A program made the translations under genes and the position numbers. The notes beneath the pieces are model-generated. The model ran no database searches. It saw nothing but the letters and a program-made list of their open reading frames with translations, and was not told where the DNA came from. Of a stretch of 64,000 bases of DNA, positions 35,847 through 45,982 are shown one piece after another (position 1 is the stretch's first letter; every line of letters starts with the position of its first letter). This DNA is from Sphingomonas_R arantia (GTDB taxonomy: Bacteria; Pseudomonadota; Alphaproteobacteria; Sphingomonadales; Sphingomonadaceae): assembly GCF_042682045.1 (NCBI RefSeq), contig NZ_JBHUGS010000003.1, positions 434,001 to 498,000 on the forward strand, read 5' to 3'.

Positions 35847-37024
35847 GCTGCCCCCATCGGTAGTCCGACATAATTCTCCGCAAGCGTGCGCTGCGCCGCT
35901 TGCGATCCGCGGATGTAGTCCAGTTCGGCCATCTGGATACGCCGATCGAACCCGTCCATTGTCGGAAAGCGGTGCGTCACCGATGTGAACCACCAGGAAA
36001 AGCGCTCCGCCTTCCACACCCGTGCCAGCGCGCGCGCCGAATATCCGTCGATCCCGGCGTCGGACCCGTCGCGGTACCGCTCGACCAGCGCCTTGCCCAG
36101 CATCGTCACGTCCGACACCGCCAGGTTCATGCCCTTCGCGCCCGTCGGCGGCACGATATGCGCGGCATCCCCCGCCAGGAACAGCCGCCCCCAGCGCATC
36201 GGTTCGCACACGAACGACCTGAGCGGCGCGATCGTCTTCTCGAACGACGGCCCGCGCACCACCTTCGCCGCGGTCTCCGGCCCCAGCCGCACGCACAGCT
36301 CGTCCCAGAACCGCGCGTCGGACCAGTCGGCGATATCCTCGTCCACCGCGCACTGGATGTAATAACGGCTACGCGTCGGCGACCGCATCGATGCCAGCGC
36401 GAACCCACGTGCGTGATTGGCGTAGATCAGCTCATGATCCGCCGGCGGCACATCCGCCAGGATTCCCAGCCAGCCGAACGGGTAGACCCGCTCGTACGTC
36501 CGCAGCACGTCCGCCGGGATCGCGCCGCGGCTCACCCCGTGGAACCCGTCGCACCCGACGACGAAATCGCAGTCCAGCGTGCGGTCCACGCCGTCCGCCC
36601 GCCACGTCACCACCGGCCGGTCGCCGTCCAGCCCGGACAGCGCGACATCCGCTGCGTTCCACACGATCGGCAGGTCCGCCGCCTCGGCCGCATCGAACAG
36701 GTCGCGCATCACCTCCTGCTGGCCGTACACCGTCACGGTCGTCCCACCGGTCAACGCCGCCATGTCGATCCGGAACACATCGCCGTCCAGCGCCAGCTTC
36801 GTGCCGCCATGGATCAGCCCCTCGCGCAGCAGCCGCGCGCCGATGCCCAGCCGGTGCATCAGGTCCGTCGTCACCGGTTCGAGCACGCCGGCCCGCACGC
36901 GCCCCTCGACATAGGCCCGGTCGCGCCGCTCGATCACCACCGCGTCGATCCCGGCCTGCCGCATCAGGTGCGCCAGGAACATGCCCGCCGGGCCTACACC
37001 GATGATCGCGATCTGGGTTCGCAA
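35843..37024 (-). CDS. pobA: 4-hydroxybenzoate 3-monooxygenase
   Basis: A 393-residue FAD monooxygenase that makes protocatechuate from 4-hydroxybenzoate with NADPH. FAD motifs are IAIIGVGPAGMFLAHLM, the CDGFHGVSRG segment and RLFLAGDAAHIVPPTGAKGM. Start is TTG 37024 with GAGAGGA just ahead; this matches the usual PobA N-terminus (MRTQ..) and length. First gene of the operon, divergent from the AraC-type gene. Confidence 0.93.
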   Translation of the reverse strand: MRTQIAIIGVGPAGMFLAHLMRQAGIDAVVIERRDRAYVEGRVRAGVLEPVTTDLMHRLGIGARLLREGLIHGGTKLALDGDVFRIDMAALTGGTTVTVYGQQEVMRDLFDAAEAADLPIVWNAADVALSGLDGDRPVVTWRADGVDRTLDCDFVVGCDGFHGVSRGAIPADVLRTYERVYPFGWLGILADVPPADHELIYANHARGFALASMRSPTRSRYYIQCAVDEDIADWSDARFWDELCVRLGPETAAKVVRGPSFEKTIAPLRSFVCEPMRWGRLFLAGDAAHIVPPTGAKGMNLAVSDVTMLGKALVERYRDGSDAGIDGYSARALARVWKAERFSWWFTSVTHRFPTMDGFDRRIQMAELDYIRGSQAAQRTLAENYVGLPMGAA

Positions 37025-37099
37025 GATCCTCTCCGTGGCGGTCGATCCGCTCTCGGAGCCGAAACTGTGCCAGTCCGCCCCGCCCGACCATGGCAATCC

Positions 37100-37117
37100 C
37101 GTCCGATAAGTTGGACG
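37100..37117. promoter_or_regulatory. Possible operator between pobA and the AraC-type gene
   Basis: CGTCC, 8 bp, GGACG, followed by a further GGAC at 37125. It lies in the 122-bp divergent gap if the regulator starts at GTG 37147, as expected for a regulator-binding site. Weak evidence. Confidence 0.3.
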
Positions 37118-37146
37118 ATTCGCCGGACCGCGGCTATCGTCATGCC

Positions 37147-38102
37147 GTGACGAACGCGGCCATTCCCAGCTTCTATCTCTACGGCGAACCGCACCGGGCG
37201 GTCGCACCCGATTTCATCCATGTCGAACGGCTCGACGCGCGGTCGCGCCCCAGCGAATGGATGATCCGCCCCCACGCGCATGCCGATCTCGTCCAGATCT
37301 TCGTCGTCTACCATGGCGGCGGATCGATGCTGGTCGAAGGCGGAACGCTGTCCTACGCGGCGCCCGCGCTCCTGCTCGTGCCCGCCGGCGTCGTCCACGG
37401 CTTCGCCTGGACCCGCGAATCGACCGGTGCCGTGGTCACGCTCGCCTGCGCCTGCCTCGACCGGCTCGTTGCGCGCCACCCCGATCTCGCCGCCGTCTTC
37501 GCGCAGACCCGCGCGCTACGCACAGACAGCGAAATCGCGTCCGCGATCCGGTCCGGCATCGATACGCTCGACCGTGAACTCGGCTGGTCGGCGACCGGCC
37601 ATCACGCCGCGGTCGAGGCCGGACTACTCGCGCTGCTCGTCGGCGCGCTCCGCGCGATACCCGCAAAGTCCGACGCCGCGGCCCCCGATCCGGGGCAGCA
37701 GGCCGCGCTCGTCGCGCGCTTCCGCGCCCGCATCGAACAGCGTTTCCGTCTGCGCGAAAGCGTCGCCGCGCATGCCGCCGCGCTCGGCACCAGCGACACC
37801 AGCCTGCGTGCCGCCTGCACCCGCATCGCCGCCCGCCCGCCCGCCGCCATGCTCGACGAACGCGCGATGCTGGAGGCGCGCCGCGCGCTCCTCTACACGA
37901 ACCTGTCGATCGCAGAGGTCGGCTACGCGCTCGGGTTCGCCGACCCGGCCTATTTCTCGCGCTTCTTCACCCGCCACGCCGCCCGCTCCCCCCGCGCCTT
38001 CCGCCGCGATCGCGGCGCCTGCCGGAGCGATTCAGACACAGGCCAAGAGCGCCCGAACGCAAACGGGCATCCGAAGATGCCCGCTCTACACGCTGAAAAT
38101 GC

Positions 38103-38124
<22 letters not shown>
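37147..38124 (+). CDS. AraC family regulator, PobR-like
   Basis: A 325-residue regulator. Residues about 30-110 form a cupin-type sensor (WMIRPHAHADLVQIFVVYHG, LLLVPAGVVHGFAW), and the C-terminal part holds two helix-turn-helix motifs (VAAHAAALGTSDTSLRAACT and LSIAEVGYALGFADPAYFSR). Position opposite pobA suggests control by 4-hydroxybenzoate. ATG 37090 would be an alternative start, but it would cover the putative operator. The C-terminal tail beyond RSPRAFRRDRG is atypical and its last 22 bp are antisense to the tRNA gene. Confidence 0.85.
38064..38083 (-). terminator. UUCG-tetraloop terminator of tRNA-Thr
   Basis: On the minus strand CGGGCATC-TTCG-GATGCCCG followed by TTT. It lies 19 bp past the encoded CCA end of the tRNA. 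Confidence 0.7.
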
Positions 38125-38177
<53 letters not shown>

Positions 38178-38314
38178 ATGCCGGGGCGGGCCCCTGACAG
38201 GAGGCGGCCTATGGCGGAGGGGACGGCGGGCGTCAAGCGTCCGTCTCGGCACATCCCCATTGAAAGGCCGGGCGGGGCTGGTCCGCGGGCACCCACACCC
38301 CTATGCTTCCGGTG

Positions 38315-38467
38315 ATGAGCAACGGCCAAACCGATCGCGCCGAACGACTGGCCGCCGCCCTCCGCGACAATCTCCGCCGCCGCAAAGCGCAGGCGCGCGA
38401 AATCCCCGCCGCGGCAACTCCGGAAGAAACGTCCGCCGGGCCGCCTGTTACCGACGTGACCGAGTAG
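38315..38467 (+). CDS. Small Arg-rich conserved protein, unknown function
   Basis: A 50-residue protein, MSNGQTDRAERLAAALRDN then LRRRKAQAREIP and an acidic tail ending VTDVTE. The motif RxxRLAAALRxNLRRRKAQAR is, from memory, common in short sphingomonad proteins of unknown role. In-frame ATG at 38303 is possible. No neighbour gives a hint of function. Confidence 0.6.
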   Translation: MSNGQTDRAERLAAALRDNLRRRKAQAREIPAAATPEETSAGPPVTDVTE

Positions 38468-38483
38468 CTTCTCCCCCTTGGCC

Positions 38484-38566
38484 GTCATCCCGGCGAAAGC
38501 CGGGATCTCCCTCCGGTCAAACCGAACCCCAAGCCAGAACGAGATTCCGGCCTCCGCCGGAATGAC
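38484..38566. repeat. REP-like inverted repeat
   Basis: Arm GTCATCCCGGCGAAAGCCGG.. (38484-38509) and an opposing imperfect copy (38541-38566) ending CCGCCGGAATGAC. This is the widely dispersed GTCATCCCGGCGAAAGCCGGGAT type of proteobacterial extragenic palindrome. It probably ends transcription from both flanking genes. Confidence 0.75.
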
Positions 38567-38614
38567 GCGGTACGATCCGTCGCCGCGGCTCACCCCACCG
38601 ACCGCAAACCCTGA

Positions 38615-39232
38615 TCAGGCCCGCGCCGGACGCGCCTTGATCGCGGTCGTGATCGCGGTGTTCAGAGCCGGATCGGTCGGCTCCGTCGTCGTCCCGAACG
38701 CCTTGATCAGCCGTCCGTCACGCCCGATCAGATATTTGTGGAAATTCCAGCGCGGGGTATTCTCCGCGCCCACCTTGGCCGCCGCCCATTTGTAGATCGG
38801 CAGAGCGCTTGCACCCACCACGGCGGACTTCTCCGCCATCGGGAACTTGATGCCGATCGTCTGGCAATTGTCCGCGATCTGCTTGTTGGACCCATATTCC
38901 TGGTCCTTGAAGCTGCCCGACGGCACGCCGATCAGCGTGAAGCCCGCCTTGCCGTAGCGATCCTGCAGCTGCTGCAGGCCGGCAAACTGCTTCTTGAAGC
39001 CGCAGAAGCTGGCGGTGTTGACCAGCAGCACCACCTTGCCGCGATACGCCTTCATCGGCATCGGCTCGCCGTCGATCGCGACCAGATTGAAGTCCCACGC
39101 GGTGCGCCGCGCGGCCTCGGCCGCCGGCATCGGCGGGGTCGCGGGCGGGGTCGGGAAACCGACCGCCAGCGCCGCCACCGCAATGCCGCCGGCCGCCGCC
39201 AGGCCCAGTCCGAACTTCGCCAGTTTCCGCAT
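38615..39232 (-). CDS. Exported glutathione peroxidase family protein
   Basis: A 205-residue thiol peroxidase with an N-terminal signal or anchor (LAKFGLGLAAAGGIAVAALAVG). The catalytic cysteine is in LVNTASFCGFKKQ, the tetrad continues with the glycine-asparagine region and WNFHKYLIGRDG. It would reduce peroxides, probably using thioredoxin-like donors, in the periplasm. Normal length apart from the leader. Confidence 0.9.
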   Translation of the reverse strand: MRKLAKFGLGLAAAGGIAVAALAVGFPTPPATPPMPAAEAARRTAWDFNLVAIDGEPMPMKAYRGKVVLLVNTASFCGFKKQFAGLQQLQDRYGKAGFTLIGVPSGSFKDQEYGSNKQIADNCQTIGIKFPMAEKSAVVGASALPIYKWAAAKVGAENTPRWNFHKYLIGRDGRLIKAFGTTTEPTDPALNTAITTAIKARPARA

Positions 39233-39322
39233 CTCTCATCCCTCTATCGTCGCCTTCGCGGCGCAACGCTCAAGGTCCGATCATGGGCCCGCCCCCCGGC
39301 CCCACGCAAGCGGACATTCCGC

Positions 39323-41119
39323 CTAGCCGAGCGGCGCCGTCACCGCGTCCAGCCACGCCTTCGCAGCCCCATCAATCAAAGGCCCGACCACCTCACGCAC
39401 CTGCGCGTGATAGCCGTCGAGCCACGCCCGCTCGCCCGCATCGAGCAGCTCGAGATCGACCAGCGTCCGGTCGATCGGCGCAAAGGTCAGCGTCTCGAAC
39501 GCCAGCATCGCGCCCTCCGCGCCCGGGATCATGCGCCGCTCGACCAGCAGCAGGTTCTCGATCCGAATCCCGTATTCGCCCGCCTTGTAGTAGCCCGGCT
39601 CGTTCGACAGGATCATCCCCTCGCGCAACGGCTCGGCCCCACCTGACTGACTGCTCCACGCCGCCGAGATGCGCTGCGGCCCCTCATGCACCGCCAGGAA
39701 GGACCCCACGCCGTGGCCGGTCCCGTGCGGGTAATCCAGCCCCGCCGCCCACAGATATTGCCGCGCCAGCACGTCGAGCTGACCACCCGACGTCCCCTCC
39801 GGAAACACCGCACGGGCGAGCGCGATATGGCCCTTCAGCACGCGCGTGAACCTGTCGCGCATCTCCGCGGTCGGCGCGCCCACCGCCACGGTGCGCGTGA
39901 TGTCGGTCGTCCCGTCGCGGTACTGCCCGCCCGAATCGATCAGGTAGAGGCTGTCGATCTCGATCGGCCGGTTGCTCGCCTCGTCGACCTTGTAGTGGCA
40001 GATCGCGCCGTTCGGCCCCGCCCCGGAAATCGAATCGAAACTCAGGTCGATCAGCCGCGCGTCCTCGCGCCGAAACGCCTCCAGCCTGGCCGCGGCGGAC
40101 AATTCGGTCAGCCCGCCCTTCGGCGCCTCGATCGACAACCAGTGCAGGAACCGCGTCACCGCCGCCCCGTCGCGGGCCTGCGCCGCGCGCTGCCCGGCGA
40201 TCTCGCCCGCATTCTTGCACGCGCGCGGGATCACGGTCGGGTCGCGCGCCTCCATCACCTGCGCACCGCCCGCCTCCAGCTCGGCGAAGATCGCCGCCAC
40301 CGACTGCGCCGGGTCCACCGCGATTCGCTGGCCTCCGAGTGACCGCAGATGATCCGCGAACGCATCCCGCGGATGGACCCGCACCGCATTGCCCAGATGC
40401 TGCGCCACATCGTCGGCCATCTTCTCCGGCGCCACGAACAGGTCCGCCGTCCCGTCCGCGCTCACCACCGCATAGGCCAGCGCGACGGGCGTATGGTCGA
40501 CGTCCGCCCCGCGGATGTTCAGCGTCCAGGCGATCGAATCGAGCGCCGCCAGCACCGTCGCATCCGCACCCTTCGTCACCAGCCAGTCGGCGATCGCCTG
40601 CCGTTTGTCCGCCGACGTCCGCCCCGCATGCGCATCGCTATGCACCACCAGCCGCGCATCGGACGGCGCCGGCCGGTCGGCCCACACCGCATCGACCGGA
40701 TTACCGTCCACCGCCACCAGCTCGGCCCCGCGCGCCGCCAACGCCGCGGTCGCCTGCGCCACCCAGTCGCGCGTGTGCAGCCAGGGGTCGTACCCGATCC
40801 GCGCCCCCGCCGGGGCATGCTCGGCCAGCCAGCGCGTGATGCTCGTCTCCGGCACCGCCTGGTACGACCAGTGCGCGCCGTCGACCTGCTCGCGCACCTG
40901 CAACGTATAGCGTCCGTCGGTGAAGATCGCGGCGTCCGCGGGCAGCACCACCGCCGCCCCGGCCGATCCCTGGAACCCGGTCAGCCACGCCAGCCGCTGC
41001 GCATAGGCGCCGACATATTCCGACATATGTTCGTCGGTCAGCGGCACGACGAACCCATCGAGCGCGCGGGTCGCCAGTTCGTCGCGCAGCAGCTTCAGCC
41101 GGTCTTCGTAGGTGGACAT
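39323..41119 (-). CDS. pepP: Xaa-Pro aminopeptidase (aminopeptidase P)
   Basis: A 598-residue cytosolic metallopeptidase of the M24 family, long form with two N-terminal creatinase-like domains. The dinuclear metal site is kept: LIDSGGQYRDGTTDITRT (two Asp), HGTGHGVGSFLAVHEGP (His), and EPGYYKAGEYGIRIEN (two Glu). It removes an N-terminal residue that precedes proline. Divergent from the oligopeptidase gene with only 47 bp between. Confidence 0.92.
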   Translation of the reverse strand: MSTYEDRLKLLRDELATRALDGFVVPLTDEHMSEYVGAYAQRLAWLTGFQGSAGAAVVLPADAAIFTDGRYTLQVREQVDGAHWSYQAVPETSITRWLAEHAPAGARIGYDPWLHTRDWVAQATAALAARGAELVAVDGNPVDAVWADRPAPSDARLVVHSDAHAGRTSADKRQAIADWLVTKGADATVLAALDSIAWTLNIRGADVDHTPVALAYAVVSADGTADLFVAPEKMADDVAQHLGNAVRVHPRDAFADHLRSLGGQRIAVDPAQSVAAIFAELEAGGAQVMEARDPTVIPRACKNAGEIAGQRAAQARDGAAVTRFLHWLSIEAPKGGLTELSAAARLEAFRREDARLIDLSFDSISGAGPNGAICHYKVDEASNRPIEIDSLYLIDSGGQYRDGTTDITRTVAVGAPTAEMRDRFTRVLKGHIALARAVFPEGTSGGQLDVLARQYLWAAGLDYPHGTGHGVGSFLAVHEGPQRISAAWSSQSGGAEPLREGMILSNEPGYYKAGEYGIRIENLLLVERRMIPGAEGAMLAFETLTFAPIDRTLVDLELLDAGERAWLDGYHAQVREVVGPLIDGAAKAWLDAVTAPLG

Positions 41120-41166
41120 GGCCCGTCGCCCTTCTATCTAGCGTTGACGCCCAGATAGTCCCGCGC

Positions 41167-43284
41167 ATGCCCCCGCGCCAGCCAGACCGAGACCGCATCT
41201 TGTCCGATACGCCCGCCGCAATCGCTCCCACCACCACGGCGATGCTCCCGCCGCCGCCCGTCGCCGCAGTCCGCCCGCATGCCACCACCGCGCACGGCGT
41301 GACGATCGAGGACCCGTATCACTGGCTCAAGGACGCCGGCTACCCGAAGGTCGAGGACGCCGAGATCCTCGACTACCTCAAGGCCGAGAACGCCTATTTC
41401 GAAGCCGCGATGGCCCCCAGCGCCACGCTGGTCGACACGCTGTTCGAGGAGATGAAGGGCCGCCTGAAGCAGGACGACGCCTCCGTGCCGCAGGTCGACG
41501 GCGACTATCTCTACTGGTGGGCATTCCAGACCGGCGGCCAGTACCGTCTCTGGTACCGCCGCCCGGTCGCCGGCGGACCCGACGAACTGATCCTCGACGA
41601 AACCGCGGAGGCCGCCGGCCACGACTATTTCCGCGCCGGTGCGCTGGCGATCAGCCCGGACACGCGCCTGCTCGCCTGGAGCGCGGACACCAGCGGCGCC
41701 GAACGTTTCACGCTCAAGATCCGCGATCTCGCCACCGGCACAGATATCGAGACGGTCAGCGAGGTCGTGAACGGCGGCGTCGTCTGGTCGGCGGACAGCA
41801 CCCGCATCGCCTATGCCGAGGTCAACGACAACTGGCGCACCTTCCGCGCCCGCGCGCACCGGCTGGGCGACGACCCCACCGCCGCCCCGACGCTGTACGA
41901 GGAACCTGACCAGGGTTTCCGCATCGGTCTCGGCCGGACGCACGACCGCAAATATCTGCTGATCGGCACCGGCGACAACCAGACCGACGAGATCCGGCTC
42001 GTGCCCACCGCCGACTTCGACGCCGCGCCGCTGCTCGTCAGCCCGCGCCAGGTCGAGCGGCAATATTCCGTCGATCACGCGCACGACACGCTCTGGATTC
42101 TGACCAACGACACCCACGTCAATTTCCGCATCGCGCGCGCCGACCCGACAACGCCCGGTGAGTGGACGACGGTGATCGAGGGCTCCGACCAGGTTTACCT
42201 GACCGGCCTCACCAGCTTCGCCAAGCATCTGGTGATCGCCGAACGTGTCGAGGGGCTCGACCAGATCCGGCTGCGCACCTACGCCGGCGATGATCACCGC
42301 ATCGCCTTTCCGGAGGCGAGCTATACCGCCGCACTCGGCTCCAACCCGGCCTTCGATCCGCCGCTGTACCGGATCGGCTACACCTCAATGGTCACCCCCG
42401 TCACGGTGTTCGACTACGACCCCGCCACCGACACGCTCCAGACGCTGAAGGTGCAGGAGATTCCGTCCGGCTACGACGCAAGCCGCTACGCCACCGAGCG
42501 GCTGATGGTTCCCGCGCGCGACGGTGCCTCGATCCCGGTGTCGATCGTCTACCCGGTCGGCTTCCCGCGCGACGGGTCCGGCCCGCTGTTCCTCTACGCC
42601 TACGGCGCCTACGGCCACGCCATCCCGCCCAGCTTCTCGACCGGCCGGCTCTCCCTGCTCGACCGCGGCTTCGCCTTCGCGATCGCCCACATCCGCGGCG
42701 GCGACGATCTCGGCTACGACTGGTATCTCCAGGGCAAGGCGACGCAGCGCTGGAACACGTTCCACGATTTCGTCGATGTCGCGAAGGGCCTGATCGCCGA
42801 AGGCTTTGCGAGCCCCGGCCGCATCGCGATCAACGGCGGCTCGGCCGGCGGCGAACTGATGGGCGTCGTCGCCAACACCGATCCCGACCTCTGGGGCGCG
42901 GTGATCGCCGACGTGCCGTTCGTCGACGTGCTCAACACGATGCAGGACGAGAGCCTGCCGCTCACCCCCGGCGAATGGCCTGAATGGGGGAACCCCATCA
43001 CCGACAAGGCCGCGTTCGACCTGATCCACGGCTATTCGCCCTACGAGAATGTCGGGCCCCAAGCCTATCCGCCGATGCTCATCACCGGCGGGCTGAACGA
43101 TCCGCGCGTCACCTATTGGGAACCGGCCAAATGGGCCGCCCGCCTGCGCGCCACCCGCACGAACGACGCGCTCCTGCTGCTCAAGATCAACATGGGCGCC
43201 GGCCACGGCGGCAAGTCCGGCCGCTTCGACGCGCTCCGCGAAGCCGCCGAAACCTACGCCTTCGCGATCAACCAGCTGGGGTAA
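41167..43284 (+). CDS. ptrB: Oligopeptidase B (S9 family)
   Basis: A 705-residue serine peptidase that cleaves short peptides after Arg or Lys. A seven-bladed propeller (about 80-420) is followed by the catalytic alpha/beta domain: nucleophile GGSAGGELMG, Asp in TGGLNDPRV, and His in GAGHGGKSGR. The N-terminal VTIEDPYHWLKD is typical. ATG 41242 (MLPPPPV) is a shorter alternative start. Probably cytosolic. Confidence 0.92.
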   Translation: MPPRQPDRDRILSDTPAAIAPTTTAMLPPPPVAAVRPHATTAHGVTIEDPYHWLKDAGYPKVEDAEILDYLKAENAYFEAAMAPSATLVDTLFEEMKGRLKQDDASVPQVDGDYLYWWAFQTGGQYRLWYRRPVAGGPDELILDETAEAAGHDYFRAGALAISPDTRLLAWSADTSGAERFTLKIRDLATGTDIETVSEVVNGGVVWSADSTRIAYAEVNDNWRTFRARAHRLGDDPTAAPTLYEEPDQGFRIGLGRTHDRKYLLIGTGDNQTDEIRLVPTADFDAAPLLVSPRQVERQYSVDHAHDTLWILTNDTHVNFRIARADPTTPGEWTTVIEGSDQVYLTGLTSFAKHLVIAERVEGLDQIRLRTYAGDDHRIAFPEASYTAALGSNPAFDPPLYRIGYTSMVTPVTVFDYDPATDTLQTLKVQEIPSGYDASRYATERLMVPARDGASIPVSIVYPVGFPRDGSGPLFLYAYGAYGHAIPPSFSTGRLSLLDRGFAFAIAHIRGGDDLGYDWYLQGKATQRWNTFHDFVDVAKGLIAEGFASPGRIAINGGSAGGELMGVVANTDPDLWGAVIADVPFVDVLNTMQDESLPLTPGEWPEWGNPITDKAAFDLIHGYSPYENVGPQAYPPMLITGGLNDPRVTYWEPAKWAARLRATRTNDALLLLKINMGAGHGGKSGRFDALREAAETYAFAINQLG

Positions 43285-43402
43285 GACGGGGCCCAAGAAC
43301 GCGGTCGGTAGAATCCCCCTCCGAACCCCGCCCATCCCGAGTGAAGGCGAGGGACCCCGTCGGGCGCAGCCGAGACGGCCGACAGCGTCCCCCGCCCAAA
43401 AC

Positions 43403-43464
43403 CCGTAAGGTTCGAGCGTGTCGAGAACTCCGCGCAGAGTTCTCGACACGCTCGAACCTTACGG
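43403..43464. repeat. GTTCGAG hairpin repeat, 28-bp arms
   Basis: Perfect 28-bp arms (43403-43430, 43437-43464) with loop CGCGCA. It has GCGTG / CACGC where the copy at 19752 has GCTTG / CAAGC, so both arms changed together. It lies in the 321-bp gap between ptrB and the TonB receptor; the rest of that gap holds only a CCCATCCCGAGTGAAGGCGAGG-type repeat fragment and the receptor promoter region. Confidence 0.85.
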
Positions 43465-43605
43465 ACCTGTATCGCCGGGTTCGGCGCGCCCCCACCCCAC
43501 CGTCATCGAACCGACACGGAACCTTCACGAACCTGACCAGCGCCCCCGGCAAGGGCTCCCTTGCGCGAAAGATGCATCGGCACCCGCGCTCAAAGGGGAC
43601 CATCC

Positions 43606-45951
43606 ATGATCGCTCGCCGCGCCTGCCTGCTTGCCGGAACCGCCATCCTCGCCATGTCGGGCACCGCCCACGCGGTCGCCGCACCGGCTGACACGGCCAT
43701 CGCCACCGCCACCGCCGACGTTCCCGCGGACGCCGCCGCCGCGGACCCCGCCGACGGCGCCGAAATCGTCGTGCTCGGCTTCGGCCAGGCGCGTTCGGTC
43801 CAGACGATCACCGCGCGCGACATCGCGGTCCTCACCCCCGGCACCACGCCGCTGAAGGCGATCGCCAAGCTGCCCGGCGTCAATTTCCAGGCGGCCGACG
43901 CATTCGGCGCCTATGAATGGTCGTCGCGCATCTCGATCCGCGGGTTCAATCAGAACCAGCTCGGCTTCACGCTCGACGGCGTGCCGCTCGGCGACATGAG
44001 CTACGGCAACAGCAACGGCCTGCACATCAGCCGCGCGCTCATCTCCGAAAATATCGGCGCCACCTCGGTCGCGCAGGGCGCCGGCGCCCTCGGCACCGCC
44101 TCCACCGGCAATCTCGGCGGCACGATCATGTTCGAATCGCGCGACCCGTCGAACGACCTCGATCTCGCCGCATCGGGCACCTACGGCAGCGACGCGACCT
44201 ATCGCGGCTTCGTCCGGCTCGACAGCGGCGACCTGACCGGCAACGGGCTCAAGGGCTATGTCAGCTACGGCTATCTCAAAACCGACAAGTGGAAGGGTTT
44301 CGGCGAACAGCGCCAGCATCAGGCGAACGTCAAGCTGGTCCAGGATCTCGGCGATCGCGGCAGCCTCACCGGCTTCTTCAACTTCTCAGACCGGCGCGAG
44401 CAGGACTACCAGGATCTCAGCCTCGACATGATCGACCGGCTGGGGCTGAAGACCGACAACATCTCCAACGACTTCCCGCTCGCGACCCGCCTGGCGCAGA
44501 TCTACCAGAACCAGGCGACGCGCGCCGGCTCGGCCACCGCCGCCCTCCCCTACCCGACCGTCGGCCTCACCTTCCCGGCGCCGTACGAGACGGTCGATGA
44601 CGCCTATTTCGACGCCGCGGGCCTCCGCCGCGACTATCTCGGCGGCGCGACCTTCGACGGGAAGCTGACCGACGCGCTGTCGGTGAAGCTCACCGGCTAT
44701 TTCCACAACAATCACGGCCAGGGCCTCTGGTTCCTGCCCTACACCCCGACGCCGGGCGGCTCCGCACTGTCGGTCCGCTCGACCGAATATGACATGACCC
44801 GCGGCGGCGCGCTCGGCCATGTCGCGTGGGAGGCCGGCCCCAACCGCCTCGAAGTCGGCGGCTGGTACGAATCGAACGCGTTCCGCAACGCGCGCCGCTT
44901 CTACGGTCTCGCCGACCAGGCGACACCGTCGCGCGACGCGCTGTCGTTCCAGTCGAACCCCTTCGCGACGCAGTTCGACGTGAAGTTCGATACGACCACT
45001 GCGATGTACTATGTCTCCGACCGCCTCGAACTGGGCGCGCTGACGCTCAACGGCGGGTGGAAGGGCTACAAGGTCACCAACCGCGCAAAGCAGCTCGTCG
45101 GCAACCTCGCCTCCGGCACGATCGACGCGAAGGATTATTTCCTGCCGCAGGCCGGCGCCGTCTACGCGCTCGGCGGTTCGACCGAACTGTTCGCCACCTT
45201 CACGCAGAACATGCGCGCCTTCACCTCGGCGGCGGTCGGCGGTTCGCCCTTCGCCACCACGCAGGTCGGGTTCGACCTGATCCGCGACACGCTGAAGCCC
45301 GAGAAGTCGGACAGCTACGAAGTCGGCGGCCGGTTCCGCGCCGCCGGGTTCCAGGCCTCGGCTGCGGCCTATTATGTCGACTTCACCAACCGCCTGCTGT
45401 CGCTGGTCAACGGCGTCGCCTCGGTCGGCAACCCGACGACGCTCCAGAATGTCGGCGACGTCCGCAACTACGGCTTCGAAGCGACCGCGCTGTACAAGGT
45501 CATCCCCGCGGTCTCGCTGTTCGCGTCCTACTCCTACAACAAGTCGGAATTCCGCGACGACGTGCTGAACACCAACGGGACCGTCAACACCGCCACCGCG
45601 GGCAAGACCGTGCCCGACAGCCCGCGCCACATGGTGAAGGGCGAAATCGTCTATAACGACGACCGCTTCCTCGCCCGGATCGGCGCCGACTATATGTCGC
45701 GACGCTTTTTCACCTACGAAAACGACCAGTCGGTCGCCGGCCGCGTCCTGCTCGACGCGACGATCGGCTACACCTTCGCCACCACCGGCCCGCTGAAGGG
45801 CTTCGCGATCGAAGGCAGCGTCACCAACCTGACCGACAAGAACTACGTCTCCACCGTCGGCTCCAACGGCTTCGGCGCCCGCGGCGACAACCAGACCCTC
45901 CTCGCCGGCGCCCCCCGCCAGTTCTTCGTAACCCTGCGCCGGGGTTTCTAA
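43606..45951 (+). CDS. TonB-dependent receptor
   Basis: A 781-residue outer-membrane receptor for active import. Signal peptide (RRACLLAGTAILAMSGTAHA), TonB box-like EIVVLGFG, plug domain (about 80-200, ISIRGFNQNQLGFTLDGVPLGD, GTASTGNLGGTI) and a beta-barrel ending with FFVTLRRGF, whose final Phe is the usual insertion signal. AAGGGGA before ATG 43606 decides the start. No SusD partner; substrate not evident. Confidence 0.9.
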   Translation: MIARRACLLAGTAILAMSGTAHAVAAPADTAIATATADVPADAAAADPADGAEIVVLGFGQARSVQTITARDIAVLTPGTTPLKAIAKLPGVNFQAADAFGAYEWSSRISIRGFNQNQLGFTLDGVPLGDMSYGNSNGLHISRALISENIGATSVAQGAGALGTASTGNLGGTIMFESRDPSNDLDLAASGTYGSDATYRGFVRLDSGDLTGNGLKGYVSYGYLKTDKWKGFGEQRQHQANVKLVQDLGDRGSLTGFFNFSDRREQDYQDLSLDMIDRLGLKTDNISNDFPLATRLAQIYQNQATRAGSATAALPYPTVGLTFPAPYETVDDAYFDAAGLRRDYLGGATFDGKLTDALSVKLTGYFHNNHGQGLWFLPYTPTPGGSALSVRSTEYDMTRGGALGHVAWEAGPNRLEVGGWYESNAFRNARRFYGLADQATPSRDALSFQSNPFATQFDVKFDTTTAMYYVSDRLELGALTLNGGWKGYKVTNRAKQLVGNLASGTIDAKDYFLPQAGAVYALGGSTELFATFTQNMRAFTSAAVGGSPFATTQVGFDLIRDTLKPEKSDSYEVGGRFRAAGFQASAAAYYVDFTNRLLSLVNGVASVGNPTTLQNVGDVRNYGFEATALYKVIPAVSLFASYSYNKSEFRDDVLNTNGTVNTATAGKTVPDSPRHMVKGEIVYNDDRFLARIGADYMSRRFFTYENDQSVAGRVLLDATIGYTFATTGPLKGFAIEGSVTNLTDKNYVSTVGSNGFGARGDNQTLLAGAPRQFFVTLRRGF

Positions 45952-45959
45952 GCACCACT

Positions 45960-45982
45960 CCCTCCCCCCACCGGGGGGAGGG
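45960..45982 (+). terminator. C/G hairpin after the TonB receptor gene
   Basis: CCCTCCCCCC-ACC-GGGGGGAGGG, a perfect 10-bp stem 8 bp after the stop codon, followed by a G-rich tail. Same layout as the hairpin after rpoZ. Confidence 0.55.
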
